NCBI RefSeq assembly: GCF_018555685.1 | Contig: NZ_JAFLWW010000003.1 | Location: forward strand, 620,001-684,000 | Length of the DNA stretch: 64,000 nt | Direction: 5' to 3' | DNA from: Aminobacter anthyllidis | GTDB taxonomy: Bacteria; Pseudomonadota; Alphaproteobacteria; Rhizobiales; Rhizobiaceae | Shown here: positions 20,121 through 29,761 of the stretch, in pieces | Numbering within the stretch: position 1 is the stretch's first letter | Layout: the number at the start of each line of letters is the position of its first letter | Translations under genes and position numbers: made by a program | The notes under the pieces: model-generated | The model's database searches: none | Told to the model about the DNA's origin: nothing | What the model saw: the letters and a program-made list of their open reading frames with translations, nothing else

Positions 20121-20579
20121 CTATTTGCCGGGGCCTTCCTGGATGGTGACGACCTTTGCGTCGAATTCCTTGCAGGCGTTGTCATGGCAGATGCCATTGA
20201 TCCATACCTGCCCGTCGCCGAACATGATGCCCTTGTAGTTGACGAACAGGTCCTCGTACTTCTGATCGGTGACCGCCTTGGTGATTGATGGCGTGAAAAT
20301 CCCGTCATAGTGCTCGGCAAACGCCTTCGCCGACCTGATGTGGGTTTCCTTGCCGTTGACGCTCACGCCGATCGGGTAGCTCACAAGCTCGGCCACGCCC
20401 GCCGCGTCATGCGCCGCAACCGCCGTCTGCAGGGCCTTGATCACGGCCTCGTATTTGGTGTGATCGCCGAGCTGTTGGTCGATGGCCTGGTTGGTCGTTT
20501 CGCTCTGCGCGCCCGCGGGGGCGGCCCAGACCAGGGCGACGGAGGTTGCAAGAAGTACGTGCCGCATCGAATTTAGCAT
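20121..20579 (-). CDS. Periplasmic protein of unknown function
   Basis: A 152-residue protein with a signal peptide (LNSMRHVLLATSVALVW, cleavage after AGAQS) and a mature part that reads like a small NTF2-like or SnoaL-type fold (helices AVAAHDAAGVAELVSYP, then VSVNGKETHIRSAKAFAEHYDGIF). It may bind a small ligand. Two cysteines lie near the end (ICHDNACKEF). ATG at 20579 follows AAGGA and is preferred to the ATG at 20603. Alone on its strand. Confidence 0.75.
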   Translation of the reverse strand: MLNSMRHVLLATSVALVWAAPAGAQSETTNQAIDQQLGDHTKYEAVIKALQTAVAAHDAAGVAELVSYPIGVSVNGKETHIRSAKAFAEHYDGIFTPSITKAVTDQKYEDLFVNYKGIMFGDGQVWINGICHDNACKEFDAKVVTIQEGPGK

Positions 20580-20839
20580 GTCCGCAGTCCTTTCAATTGC
20601 CATTGCAGTTTGGATCTGTTGGATCGCAGTTCTCAGGCTGGCCTCTACAGGGGCATCCGCAGGATTTCACAGTCAACGCGATCGGGCAACGCGGCAACAC
20701 TTGGACCAACTGCTGTCACCGCCGACACTTCCATTTATGATGAATGATGCATCGCTGATATAAAGGGCTGTGGCAAAGCCAGCAGGCGCGAACCTGCCGG
20801 GCCATATATGGGCTGCGGACGATGCCCCGCAGCCACGCC

Positions 20840-22333
20840 TCAGGTGCCTTGCGTTTCGGTCAGCAGGCCGTCGCGCTTGCGGATGATCAAGGTCAATGCA
20901 GCGCCGCAGACGGCGATGGCGCTGCACAGATATGCCGTCGTCTCGAGCGCCTGCCCCAGGGCTTCACGCGCCGTCTCCAGATGCGCACCCGAGCTGTCCG
21001 GCCCCAGTGCCGCGCTCATCGGCAGATCGGCGAGTTGCGGATAGTCGGCGAGCGCCAACTGGTAGAGCATCGTCAGCAGGCTGCCGAGCACGGCAATGCC
21101 GAAGGCGCCGCCGAGTTCGGTGCTCGCCTCGGACAAGCCGGCGGCGGCACCGGCATGCGATGCCGGCACCGAGCCGACGATGATGTCGGTCGTCATGGTG
21201 AAGACAGGGGCAAGCCCGAGCGAGAACAGGCAGTAGGCAGAGATCATCAGCATGAGGTCGCCGCTCGCAGCAGCGGCACCCGCCAGCGCGAAGCCGGCTG
21301 CGGCGACGACGAAGCCGAGCGCCATCAGCGGGACTGTGCCGATGCGTGCTGCAATCGCCGGCGCGGCAAGCGATCCAGCGATGAAGGCCACGCCCGACGG
21401 CGCCGAAGCCAGCCCGGCCTGCAGCTCCGTCAAGCCGAGGCCGAGCTGGAAGTAGAGCGCCACCAGCAGGAACATGCCGAAGGCGACGAAGAAGCCGAAA
21501 ATGTTGATCGTCAGCGCCGCCGAAAAGCGCGGCGAGGCAAACATGTCTAGGTCGAGGAACGGAACCGTGAGCCGCCGCTGCCGGCGCAGGAACAGCGCCG
21601 TGGCGACGATGCTCAGCGACAGCGCAAGGCCGGCCTCGCCGCTCCAGCCGTCCATCGCCACCTTCTTGATCGCATAGACCAGGCCGAGAACCGCCACCAG
21701 CAGGCCGAAAGCACTCGCCATGTCGGGGCGCGGCGCTGTGCCGTCGCGGGCCTCCGGCAGCATCTTCGGGCCGAGAACCAGAAGCAGCGCCATGACGGGC
21801 AGGTTGATGAGGAACACCGAGCCCCACCAGAAATATTCGAGCAGCACGCCGCCGACCAGCGGACCGACGGCGCCGCCGGCGGAGAAGCTGGCGATCCACA
21901 CGCCGATGGCCTTGCTGCGGTCCTCTGGATGCGGAAACAGGTTGCGGACCATGGACAGGGTCGACGGCGCGAGCGTCGCCGCGGCGATGCCCATCAGTGC
22001 GCGTGCCGCGATCATCATCGGCGCCGAACTGGCGAAGGCGGCGAGCAGCGACGCCACGCCGAAAGCGAATGCGCCCCACAGCAGCAGCCGCCTGCGGCCG
22101 ACGCGGTCGCCGAAAACCCCCATCGGGATCAGTGCTGCCGCGAGGATGAAGCCGTAGATGTCGACCATCCACAGCAGCTGGGCGGGCGTCGGATCGAGGT
22201 CGGCAGCAAGCTCTGGAACGGCGAGGTTCAGCACCGTCAGGTCCATCGAATAGAGCAGGCATGGCAAGGCCAGGATTGCCATAGCCGCCCATTCGCGCCG
22301 CCCCGCCCGGGGCATTTCGTCATGCTCGTCCAT
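20840..22333 (-). CDS. MFS drug/quaternary-ammonium exporter, DHA2 (SmvA-like)
   Basis: A 14-TM antiporter of about 497 residues. Family signatures are ALPCLLYSMDLTVLNLAVP in TM1, MVDIYGFILAAALIP, GDRVGRRRLLLWG (loop 2-3), and AAATLAPSTLSMVRNLF. SmvA-type pumps expel disinfectants and dyes with proton exchange. ATG at 22333 is preferred because GGGAGA lies five bases ahead. It is divergent from an HxlR regulator that probably represses it. About 20 bases of direct repeat lie between them (see the regulator). Confidence 0.9.
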   Translation of the reverse strand: MDEHDEMPRAGRREWAAMAILALPCLLYSMDLTVLNLAVPELAADLDPTPAQLLWMVDIYGFILAAALIPMGVFGDRVGRRRLLLWGAFAFGVASLLAAFASSAPMMIAARALMGIAAATLAPSTLSMVRNLFPHPEDRSKAIGVWIASFSAGGAVGPLVGGVLLEYFWWGSVFLINLPVMALLLVLGPKMLPEARDGTAPRPDMASAFGLLVAVLGLVYAIKKVAMDGWSGEAGLALSLSIVATALFLRRQRRLTVPFLDLDMFASPRFSAALTINIFGFFVAFGMFLLVALYFQLGLGLTELQAGLASAPSGVAFIAGSLAAPAIAARIGTVPLMALGFVVAAAGFALAGAAAASGDLMLMISAYCLFSLGLAPVFTMTTDIIVGSVPASHAGAAAGLSEASTELGGAFGIAVLGSLLTMLYQLALADYPQLADLPMSAALGPDSSGAHLETAREALGQALETTAYLCSAIAVCGAALTLIIRKRDGLLTETQGT

Positions 22334-22392
22334 CATCGTCTCCCTGGAGCGCTTGATCGTCAGGCGCCTGCGTGACAAGGTAAATATGTGTG

Positions 22393-22424
22393 AACTATCT
22401 AGTCCTAAAAAGCAACTACTGAGT
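22393..22424. promoter_or_regulatory. Direct repeat upstream of the HxlR gene
   Basis: AACTATCTAGT (22393) and AACTACTGAGT (22414) are spaced 21 bases, two helical turns, in the 96-base gap between the exporter and regulator genes. The spacing suits a dimeric regulator binding one face of DNA. Confidence 0.4.
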
Positions 22425-22429
22425 TTTTA

Positions 22430-23095
22430 ATGCGAACCACGAAGAGCCGAAGCTACGATGACGGGTGCGCGACCGCCCATGCGCTCGATCTGATCGGCGA
22501 GCGCTGGGCGCTGCTCGTCGTGCGCGAACTGCTCTTCGGACCGAAGCGTTTCACCGACCTGCGCACCGACCTGCGGGGCATCAGCCCCAACGTGCTGACG
22601 CAGCGCCTGGAAACGCTGGAGGAGACGGGCATCGTGCGCCGGCGCAAGCTGCCGCCGCCCGCCGCGTCATGGATCTACGAACTGACCGAATGGGGCAGCG
22701 AGCTCGAGGACACCATCGTGACACTGGGCAAATGGGCCGCGCGTTCGCCGTTCCTGGAACAGGGTCTGCCCATCAGCCGCGCCGGACTGCTCCTGGCGAT
22801 GCGGGCGATGTACACGCCATGCGACAACGGCAGCTTCTGCGTCTGCCTCGACATGCCCGACGGCACGGCGGTCGTCTCCGGAACGCCTGAGGGGCTCGAC
22901 ATCCGGTTCGGTGACGAGGCCCTGATGTCGGCGCAGGCAATATTCTCGGGCACGTCGAGCGTGCTCGACAGCATCCTGTTCGGCGGCGTCAGCATCGATG
23001 CGGCGGTGAAATCAGGCGATGCCCGCATTTCAGGCGACATGCCGGCCGTGGACAGGTTGCTGCAGGCGTTCCCGATACCGCAGGCAGCGCCCTGA
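22430..23095 (+). CDS. HxlR-family transcriptional regulator
   Basis: A 221-residue protein: the winged-helix HxlR domain (HALDLIGERWALLVVRELLFGPKRFTDL, then ISPNVLTQRLETLEETGIVRR) followed by a C-terminal extension with an SCP2-like look (residues 120-215) that may bind a hydrophobic effector. It sits divergent from a DHA2 exporter gene and most likely regulates it in response to the exported compound. The start ATG at 22430 has no clear ribosome site, so the message may be leaderless or poorly translated. Confidence 0.9.
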   Translation: MRTTKSRSYDDGCATAHALDLIGERWALLVVRELLFGPKRFTDLRTDLRGISPNVLTQRLETLEETGIVRRRKLPPPAASWIYELTEWGSELEDTIVTLGKWAARSPFLEQGLPISRAGLLLAMRAMYTPCDNGSFCVCLDMPDGTAVVSGTPEGLDIRFGDEALMSAQAIFSGTSSVLDSILFGGVSIDAAVKSGDARISGDMPAVDRLLQAFPIPQAAP

Positions 23096-23211
23096 CGGCA
23101 TCTGCCGGCGGCTCAAGGGCGCTGGCTCGGTCGTTTCCCGCACCTGCTTGCTGGCGCGGGTCTTTTACATGGCTCATAAGCGCCAGACATCTTCCCCGAG
23201 GTCTGAAACCC

Positions 23212-24126
23212 ATGCCCCTGCACATCAACACGCCTCTGCTCGAATCCCGCCCGCTGAGCCTGGCCGGCGGTCGGTCGATCTGGCTGAAGATGGATGCGCT
23301 GCAGCCGCCGGGCTCGTTCAAGATTCGCGGCATCGGCGCTGCCTGCGAACATCATGCTACGGGCGGCAAGCGCCGCTTCGTCTCGTCCTCTGGCGGCAAT
23401 GCCGGCATCGCGGTCGCCTATGCCGGCCACCGGCTCGGCATCCCCGTCTCGGTCTTCGTTCCCGAGACGGCAACGGAACTGGCCAAGTCCCTGATCCGCC
23501 AGGAAGGCGCCGAGGTCATCGTCCATGGCGCCTCCTGGCAGGAGGCCAACGAGCGCGCCATGTCGGCGCTCGATACGGACACCGCCTTCATCCACCCCTT
23601 TGACGATCCGCTGCTCTGGACCGGCCATGCGACGATGATCGACGAGGTCGTCGCCGAAGGGCTGTCCTTCGATGCCGTCGCCGTGTCGGTCGGCGGCGGT
23701 GGGCTGATGTCGGGCGTCGTCGAGGGCCTGGCGCGCAACGGCCTGGCGCATATCCCCATCGTCGCGGTCGAGACCGAGGGCGCGGCTTCGCTGGCAGCGT
23801 CGATCAAGGCGGGTGAACGCATACAGCTTCCGGCGATCACCAGCATCGCCACCTCGCTTGGCGCCCGCATGGTCAGCGAGCGCGCCTTCGAGGTGACGCA
23901 GAACAGCGCCGTCGACAGCGTGGTGGTCAGCGACCGCACCGCCGTCGAGGCCTGCCTGCGCTTCGTCGACGACCACCGCGTTCTGGTCGAGCCGGCCTGC
24001 GGCGCGACGCTCGCGCTTGCCTATGGGCATGCTGGCGCGCTGGCTCGCTTTGAGCGCGTGCTGATGATCGTCTGCGGTGGCGCCACGGCATCGCTCGCCC
24101 AGCTGCAGGCCTGGCACGCCGCCTGA
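23212..24126 (+). CDS. Pyridoxal-phosphate-dependent serine/threonine dehydratase-like enzyme
   Basis: A 304-residue fold-type II PLP enzyme. The PLP-binding lysine is in PPGSFKIRG, the phosphate loop is SSSGGNAGIAV and a glycine-rich loop GGGGLMSG follows. The pattern matches L-serine dehydratase (SDH) of the eukaryote-like type that gives pyruvate and ammonia, with threonine as a possible second substrate; the absence of an ACT domain agrees with a catabolic rather than biosynthetic role. Cytosolic. The start follows CCGAGG by about 12 bases. It stands alone between HxlR and an MFS gene. Confidence 0.85.
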   Translation: MPLHINTPLLESRPLSLAGGRSIWLKMDALQPPGSFKIRGIGAACEHHATGGKRRFVSSSGGNAGIAVAYAGHRLGIPVSVFVPETATELAKSLIRQEGAEVIVHGASWQEANERAMSALDTDTAFIHPFDDPLLWTGHATMIDEVVAEGLSFDAVAVSVGGGGLMSGVVEGLARNGLAHIPIVAVETEGAASLAASIKAGERIQLPAITSIATSLGARMVSERAFEVTQNSAVDSVVVSDRTAVEACLRFVDDHRVLVEPACGATLALAYGHAGALARFERVLMIVCGGATASLAQLQAWHAA

Positions 24127-24189
24127 CCTCATCCCGAGACGCCGCCGGCAATCGTCCTCGGCCTTCGCCCGGCTCGTCGATGCCCTGCG

Positions 24190-25377
24190 CTACGGGCGGC
24201 CGGCAAGCCTGCCGATCGCGGCGAAGATCACCAGCGCTGCCACGCCGAGCAGCATGGTGAAGGCCAGCGACCACGAAATGCCTATTTTGGCCATGGCGAA
24301 GGCCAGCGCGAACGGCGCGACCGCCGACACGATCAGCCGGGCCGACATGGCACGGCCCTGGAGCCTGCCATAGCCGTCGCTGCCAAACAGCGCCAACGGC
24401 AGCGCGCCGGTGACGATGCTGAACAGGCCGTTGCCCATGCCGAAGATGATCGCGAATATCATTGCGCCCGCGATCGATGGAGCGGTGGCCACCAACACGC
24501 CGACGCCAGCGGTCATCAGCGCCGCCGAAATCGCTGCAAGCGTCAGCGGCGGCAGGTTGATGCCGACCACCATGTTGATGAAGCGGCTGAGCACCTGGGC
24601 GGGCCCGAACAACGTGCCGACGACCGCAGCCGTGGCGCCAAGCCCCAAGCCGGAGAGCAGCGGCACCATGTGGACAAGCACCGCCGCGCTCAAGAGATTC
24701 TGCACCGAAAGCGCAATCACCATCAGTGCGAAACCGAGCGGGCGCACGGCAGTCGCAAGCGAGCCCTCGACATGCTGGTGCGGTTCGCTTGCGGCCTGGC
24801 CTTGTCCCCTCCGGCGAAACGACAGCCAGGCATGCAGCGGCAGGCAGACGGCCAGGTTGAGGACGGCAAAAACGAGATAGACTGATTGCCACGACATCTG
24901 CGCATGCAGCGCCGAGGTGATTGGCCAAAAGGCGGTCGAGGCAAAACCGGCGATCAGCGTCAGATAGGTGATGTTGCGCTGGGCCGCCCGTGGCGCGATC
25001 TGGACGAGCAGCGCGAACGCGGCACCATACTGCACGAGGTTCGATGCGACCTGCACCGCCACCAGCGCAATGACGAAAGTGGCCGCGTCGGGGGCTGCCG
25101 CGCAGCCAACCAGTGCTGCTGCGGCAGCGGCCGAACCCGCCATCATGATCCGGCCTGCGCCGTAGCGGTCGATCCAGTTGCCGAGCCAGGGAGCGGTCAG
25201 CCCGCCGACGAGCAGTGCCGCCGAAAGCGCGCCGAACAGCCACTCGACCGGCCAGGACAAGTCCTTGGCCATGTCGGCGGCGAGAATGGAGAAGCTGTAG
25301 TAGAGCGTGCCGTAGCCGATGATCTGGGTGATGCCGAGGGCGATGACGGCGGCAATCGGCGAACGCTCGGCGGTCAT
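24190..25377 (-). CDS. MFS transporter
   Basis: A 12-TM protein of about 395 residues. TM1 starts VIALGITQIIGYGTLYYSF, and the loop 2-3 motif is WLGNWIDRYGAGRIMMAG. A cytoplasmic basic loop separates the two halves. The closest general impression is of the MFS group that includes monocarboxylate/oxalate or unknown small-molecule transporters, but the substrate cannot be assigned. ATG at 25377 is favoured (MTAERSPIAAVIALG) over the in-frame extension to 25449. It is convergent with the dehydratase gene. Confidence 0.85.
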   Translation of the reverse strand: MTAERSPIAAVIALGITQIIGYGTLYYSFSILAADMAKDLSWPVEWLFGALSAALLVGGLTAPWLGNWIDRYGAGRIMMAGSAAAAAALVGCAAAPDAATFVIALVAVQVASNLVQYGAAFALLVQIAPRAAQRNITYLTLIAGFASTAFWPITSALHAQMSWQSVYLVFAVLNLAVCLPLHAWLSFRRRGQGQAASEPHQHVEGSLATAVRPLGFALMVIALSVQNLLSAAVLVHMVPLLSGLGLGATAAVVGTLFGPAQVLSRFINMVVGINLPPLTLAAISAALMTAGVGVLVATAPSIAGAMIFAIIFGMGNGLFSIVTGALPLALFGSDGYGRLQGRAMSARLIVSAVAPFALAFAMAKIGISWSLAFTMLLGVAALVIFAAIGRLAGRP

Positions 25378-25633
25378 TGGGAATTCGGCTCGCTCTCGGG
25401 CTTCGCTGCGCCCTCCATCCGATTTCCGACCCGACAGGTCAAGCAACATCGCACGCTGGCATAAACTGCACTTCGGCGCACCGATCCAGGCTACGCCGGG
25501 GCCCGGCCCGTCATCGAAGCAAAGTCACGATGAGATGTTCGACAGCCCCGTACCGGGTCTCCCGGCCAAAGACTGGGCGGGCCGGCACTCACTGGTGCCG
25601 AACCCTCGACGCAATGCCCAATCGATATCAGAC

Positions 25634-25662
25634 GCCTGTCCCCCGCGTCACGGGGAACAGGC
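25634..25662 (-). terminator. Hairpin after the ABC binding-protein gene
   Basis: GCCTGT (25634-25639) and ACAGGC (25657-25662) enclose a second stem CCCCG/CGGGG with one mismatch. It is the only hairpin in the 300-base gap 25378-25677 and probably ends the binding-protein transcript, though no T-run follows. The remainder of that gap has no gene. Confidence 0.45.
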
Positions 25663-25677
25663 GCGCACTGCCTTGGC

Positions 25678-27267
25678 CTAGGCGTTGACCCAGCATTTGG
25701 TCAGCGCGTGGCCGCCCATCAGGTCGCCATTCGGGTCGTCGACCCAGCCGCCGACCCTGGTGCCGGTCGCATCGATGTAGTTGTTGAACATCGGCACGAT
25801 GACCCCGCCCTCGTCGCGCAGCATCACCGCTGCCTGGCGGTAGAGGTCCTTGCGCTTGGCCTGGTCGAGTTCGCCGCGCGCCGCAAAGATCAGCTTGTCG
25901 AAGTCCTCGCGCAGGAAGCGCGTGTCGTTCCACTCGGCCTTGGAGAGATAGGCGATCGAATAGACCTGGTCCTGCGTCGGCCGCCCGGTCCAGTAGGACA
26001 TCGAGAACGGCTGCTTGTTCCAGGTTTCCGACCAGTAGCCGTCGCCCGGCTCGCGCTTGACCTCGATCGTGATGCCGGCCTTGGCGGCACTTTGCTGGTA
26101 GAGCTGGGCGGCATCGACGGCGCCGGGGAAAGCGACGTCGGAGGTGCGCAGCAGCACCGGCCCGCTGTGGCCCGACTTCTTGTAGTGGAACGCCGCCTTG
26201 TCGGGATCGTATTTGCGCTGCTCGATGTCGTCGGAGAACATCGCATAGGCTTTGGTCACCGGCATGTCGTTGCCGACCGAGCCGTAGCCGCTCAGGATCT
26301 TCTGCACCATCTCCTCGCGGTCGACGGCGTATTTCAGCGCCAGCCGGAGGTCGTTGTTGTCGAACGGTGCGGTGTTGCAATGGGCGATGAAGACATAGTG
26401 CCCCTTGCCCGGCACGTTGCGGATCGTCACGCCCGGCACGCGTTTGATCAGGTCGACGATCTTGGGTTCGACGCGGTTGATCATGTCGACCTGCCCGCCC
26501 TGCAGTGCCGAGGTACGGGCCGTGGCGTCGTTGATGACGACGATCTCGACCTGGTCGGCATGACCGCGCTTGTCCGCTCCCCAATAGCCCTTGTGCAACT
26601 CGCCGACATGGCGCACGCCCGGCTCGTTGACCACCACCTTGTAGGGCCCGGTGCCGATGGCTTCGGTCGGGTTGTCCTTGCCGCCGTTGGGCTGGATCAT
26701 CAGGTGATAATCACTGACCACGTAAGGCAGGTCGGCATTCGGCTCCTTGAGCGTGATGACGACGGTATCGCCATCGGCCTTGACGGTGTCGAACTGCTGG
26801 ACGAAGGCAAGCGCTGCCGATTTGGAATTGGCGTCGGCATGGCGCTCCAGCGTCGCCACGACGTCGGCGGGTGTCAGGTCCTTGCCGTTGTGGAAGGTCA
26901 CGCCCTTGCGGATCTTGAAGGTCCAGGTCTTGGCATCGTCGGAGGCGCTGTATTCCTCGGCAAGCCGGTGCTCGATCTCGCCGGTCGGCGACGTTTCCAG
27001 CATCTGCTCGCCCCAGCAGCGGCCGATGGTGTAGGGCACCTGGCTTGCCCAGGTCGCCGGGTCCTGGCTGTCGGTGGCGGCACCGCCGACCATGCCGGCC
27101 TTCAGTATGCCGCCCTTGACAGGCGCTTGCGCCAGCGCGGCACTGCTAAGCAGCGTGTTGGCCGACAGGGCCGTCACGCCAAGTGCGGCGGCGCGGCCGA
27201 GAAAGTCGCGGCGCGACAGCCGGCCACTGACAACGAGGCGGCTGAGATGATCGAGTTCACTGGACAT
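25678..27267 (-). CDS. Peptide-type ABC transporter substrate-binding protein
   Basis: A 529-residue periplasmic protein of SBP family 5 (dipeptide, oligopeptide and nickel binding). The N-terminus has a Tat signal SRRDFLGRAAALG (twin arginine at residues 19-20) rather than a Sec signal, so it may be exported folded. Family markers are ETSPTGEIEHRLAEEY, WTFKIRKGVTFHNGKDLTPADVVATLER and RLALKYAVDREEMVQKILSGYG. The start ATG at 27267 follows GGAGGAA. No permease or ATPase genes are next to it in the window, so it is an orphan here; partner genes may lie elsewhere. Confidence 0.92.
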   Translation of the reverse strand: MSSELDHLSRLVVSGRLSRRDFLGRAAALGVTALSANTLLSSAALAQAPVKGGILKAGMVGGAATDSQDPATWASQVPYTIGRCWGEQMLETSPTGEIEHRLAEEYSASDDAKTWTFKIRKGVTFHNGKDLTPADVVATLERHADANSKSAALAFVQQFDTVKADGDTVVITLKEPNADLPYVVSDYHLMIQPNGGKDNPTEAIGTGPYKVVVNEPGVRHVGELHKGYWGADKRGHADQVEIVVINDATARTSALQGGQVDMINRVEPKIVDLIKRVPGVTIRNVPGKGHYVFIAHCNTAPFDNNDLRLALKYAVDREEMVQKILSGYGSVGNDMPVTKAYAMFSDDIEQRKYDPDKAAFHYKKSGHSGPVLLRTSDVAFPGAVDAAQLYQQSAAKAGITIEVKREPGDGYWSETWNKQPFSMSYWTGRPTQDQVYSIAYLSKAEWNDTRFLREDFDKLIFAARGELDQAKRKDLYRQAAVMLRDEGGVIVPMFNNYIDATGTRVGGWVDDPNGDLMGGHALTKCWVNA

Positions 27268-27564
27268 TAGACTGCGTTCCTCCAGATGGGCGCGACTTGA
27301 TGTCGTCATGGTTCCCCAAGGGAATATTGAGTGTGGCACCTGCTACCCAATGGGCTAGATGCGACATCAGATGCCGCTTTTGGAGCGCGGCGCATTTTGC
27401 TTGCGCCTGCCTCAGGCACAGCCTTGCGATCCTCTTGCCCTGCCTTCAAAGCCGTGTGACGATGTGGGCGACGGGAGGAAGTCCACAGACGTAGTTGCCC
27501 GCGACGGCCGAACAGGCCGGCCGCCGCATTCAGGGAAAAAATGCCTGAGTGGAGGTCAGCTCTT

Positions 27565-29616
27565 ATGGGTAGTCGCGCCGGAGGAAGACGCACGGGACCG
27601 AAGTGCATCGCCATCGTCGGTCCCTTCGCCAGCGGTAAAACCACACTTCTCGAAGCACTTCTCGCCCGCACGGGCGCTATCCCCAAGCAGCATCCGGTCG
27701 CCTCCGGCAACACGGTCTCAGACCACTCCGCCGAGGCCAAGGCGCATGCCATGAGCGTCGAGGCGGTCTTCGCCACCACCCAGTTCATGGGCGAGAGCAT
27801 CACCTTCGTCGACTGTCCCGGCTCGGTGGAGTTCGCCTTCGAGGCTGATCCCATCCTTGCCGCCTGCGACCTCGCCGTGGTCGTTGCCGAGCCCGACGAG
27901 AAGAAGATTCCCGCCTTGCAGCTGATCATGCGCAAGCTCGACGATCTTGGCGTGCCGCGTATCCTGTTCCTCAACAAGATCGACAAGGCGCCGGCTGGCG
28001 TGCGCGATACGCTGAAGCTGCTGCAGCCGGTCAGTCGCACGCCGCTGTTGCTGCGCCAGATCCCGCTGCGCAAGGACGGCGTCATCGTCGGCTCGATCGA
28101 CCTGGCGCTGGAGCGCGCCTACATCTACCGCGAATACGCCGAGAGCGAGATCGCCGAAATTCCCGGCGACGAGAAGGCGCGCGAGCTCGAAGCCCGCTTC
28201 GCCATGCTGGAAACGCTGGCCGACCACGACGACCAGTTGATGGAACAGTTGCTCGAGGAGATCGAGCCGCCCAAGGACGAGATCTTCGACGACCTCGCCG
28301 CAGACCTGCGCGACGGCTCGGTCACCCCGGTCCTGATCGGCTCGGCCGAAAAGGGCAACGGCGCGCTGCGCCTGCTCAAGGCGATCCGCCACGATGCCCC
28401 CGACATCGAGGCGACGCGCAAGCGGCTCGGCCTTGCCGATGGCAATGCCGCCGTGGTGCAGGTGATGAAGACCATCCACACCTCGCATGCCGGCAAGCTG
28501 TCGGTGTCGCGCATTCTTTCCGGCCAGGTCACTGATGGCGCCGAACTCTGGCTCAACTCAACCGACACCGCCAAGGTTTCGGGCATCTATCGCATGCTCG
28601 GCAAGGACCAGACGAAACAGCCCAACGCCACGTCCGGCGACACGGTCGCGCTCGGCAAGCTTGAAAATGTCGCGACCGGCCAGACACTGACTTCGGCCAA
28701 GGGCGGCATCAAGCCGCTGGTCAGCCTCGAGCCGCCGAAGCCGGTCTATGCCTTTGCCCTGCGCCCCAAGGAGCGCAAGGACGAGGTCAAGATGTCGGCG
28801 GCGATCCAGCGGCTGGCGGAGGAAGATCCTTCGCTATCCCTGCATCACAACCAGGATTCCGCCGAGACGGTGCTGTCGGGCCATGGCGAGATGCATCTGA
28901 GGGTCGTGCGCGAGCGCCTCGAAGGGCGCAACCAGATCGCCGTCGAGGGTCACGCGCCGGCTGTGCCTTACCGCGAGACGATCCGCAAGGCTGTCCAGCA
29001 GCGCGGCCGCCACAAGAAGCAGTCGGGAGGTCACGGCCAGTTCGGCGACGTCGTCATCGAGATCAAGCCGCTGCCGCGCGGCTCCGGTTTCGAGTTCACC
29101 GACACCATCACCGGCGGCGTCGTGCCCAAGCAATACATTCTGTCGGTCGAAGCAGGCGCGCGCGACTTCCTCAAGACCGGCCCGCTCGGCTTCCCCGTCG
29201 TCGACATATCGGTCAACCTGTCCGACGGCTCGTTCCACTCGGTCGACTCCTCCGACATGGCATTCCAGATGGCCGCCAAGATCGCGATGAAGGAAGGCAT
29301 GCCGAGCTGCTCGCCGGTGCTGCTAGAACCGGTCATGAAGGTCGAGATCTTCACGCCGTCCGACGCAACGGCCCGCATCATCGCGCTGGTGCCGCAGCGC
29401 CGTGGCCAGATCCTGGGCTACGATGCCCGCGCCGACTGGCCCGGCTGGGATGTCGTCGAGGCGACGATGCCGCAATCGGAGATCGGCGACCTGATCATCG
29501 AACTGCGATCGGCGACAGCGGGTGCTGCGACCTACCGCGCCGAGTTCGACCACATGGCCGAACTCACCGGCCGCCTCGCCGACGAGGCGATGCAGTCGGG
29601 CGGCAAGGCGGCGTGA
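27565..29616 (+). CDS. Elongation factor G-like GTPase
   Basis: A 683-residue protein with the EF-G domain order (GTPase, II, III, IV, V). The P-loop reads GPFASGKT in place of the usual AHVDAGKT, and switch II reads DCPGS (residues 83-87) where canonical EF-G has DTPGH, so the catalytic histidine is a serine. NKID is intact. Domain IV is present (HKKQSGGHGQFGDVVIEIKP). It belongs to the EF-G-like family that lacks normal translocation activity in studied members; its role may be specialised ribosome handling. ATG at 27565 follows GGAGGT and is preferred to 27541. It stands alone. Confidence 0.88.
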   Translation: MGSRAGGRRTGPKCIAIVGPFASGKTTLLEALLARTGAIPKQHPVASGNTVSDHSAEAKAHAMSVEAVFATTQFMGESITFVDCPGSVEFAFEADPILAACDLAVVVAEPDEKKIPALQLIMRKLDDLGVPRILFLNKIDKAPAGVRDTLKLLQPVSRTPLLLRQIPLRKDGVIVGSIDLALERAYIYREYAESEIAEIPGDEKARELEARFAMLETLADHDDQLMEQLLEEIEPPKDEIFDDLAADLRDGSVTPVLIGSAEKGNGALRLLKAIRHDAPDIEATRKRLGLADGNAAVVQVMKTIHTSHAGKLSVSRILSGQVTDGAELWLNSTDTAKVSGIYRMLGKDQTKQPNATSGDTVALGKLENVATGQTLTSAKGGIKPLVSLEPPKPVYAFALRPKERKDEVKMSAAIQRLAEEDPSLSLHHNQDSAETVLSGHGEMHLRVVRERLEGRNQIAVEGHAPAVPYRETIRKAVQQRGRHKKQSGGHGQFGDVVIEIKPLPRGSGFEFTDTITGGVVPKQYILSVEAGARDFLKTGPLGFPVVDISVNLSDGSFHSVDSSDMAFQMAAKIAMKEGMPSCSPVLLEPVMKVEIFTPSDATARIIALVPQRRGQILGYDARADWPGWDVVEATMPQSEIGDLIIELRSATAGAATYRAEFDHMAELTGRLADEAMQSGGKAA

Positions 29617-29645
29617 CGGCCGGCGTGTGCCGCCGCCAGGAGGCC

Positions 29646-29761
29646 CTCCTTCTTGTGGGGAGGGGTTAAGGGGTGGGGGTATCTTGACTTGCCTTGCGGC
29701 CGACACCCGGTAGTGCCTTAGACAACCCCCACCCTCTATCCCTCCCCACTAGGGGGAGGGA
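29646..29761. repeat. Pair of palindromic repeats (family B)
   Basis: CCCTCCTTCTTGTGGGGAGGGG with GGGGTGGGGG at 29646-29681 is followed by an inverted partner ACCCCCACCC with CCCTCCCCACTAGGGGGAGG at 29723-29759. Together they fill most of the gap to msrP. Part of the dispersed set seen at 2764 and 56161. Confidence 0.7.

Noticed and set aside
20964-22292. A long frame on the same strand as the DHA2 exporter in another register
   Set aside because: It is arginine- and proline-rich and has none of the transporter helices; the exporter frame explains the region fully.
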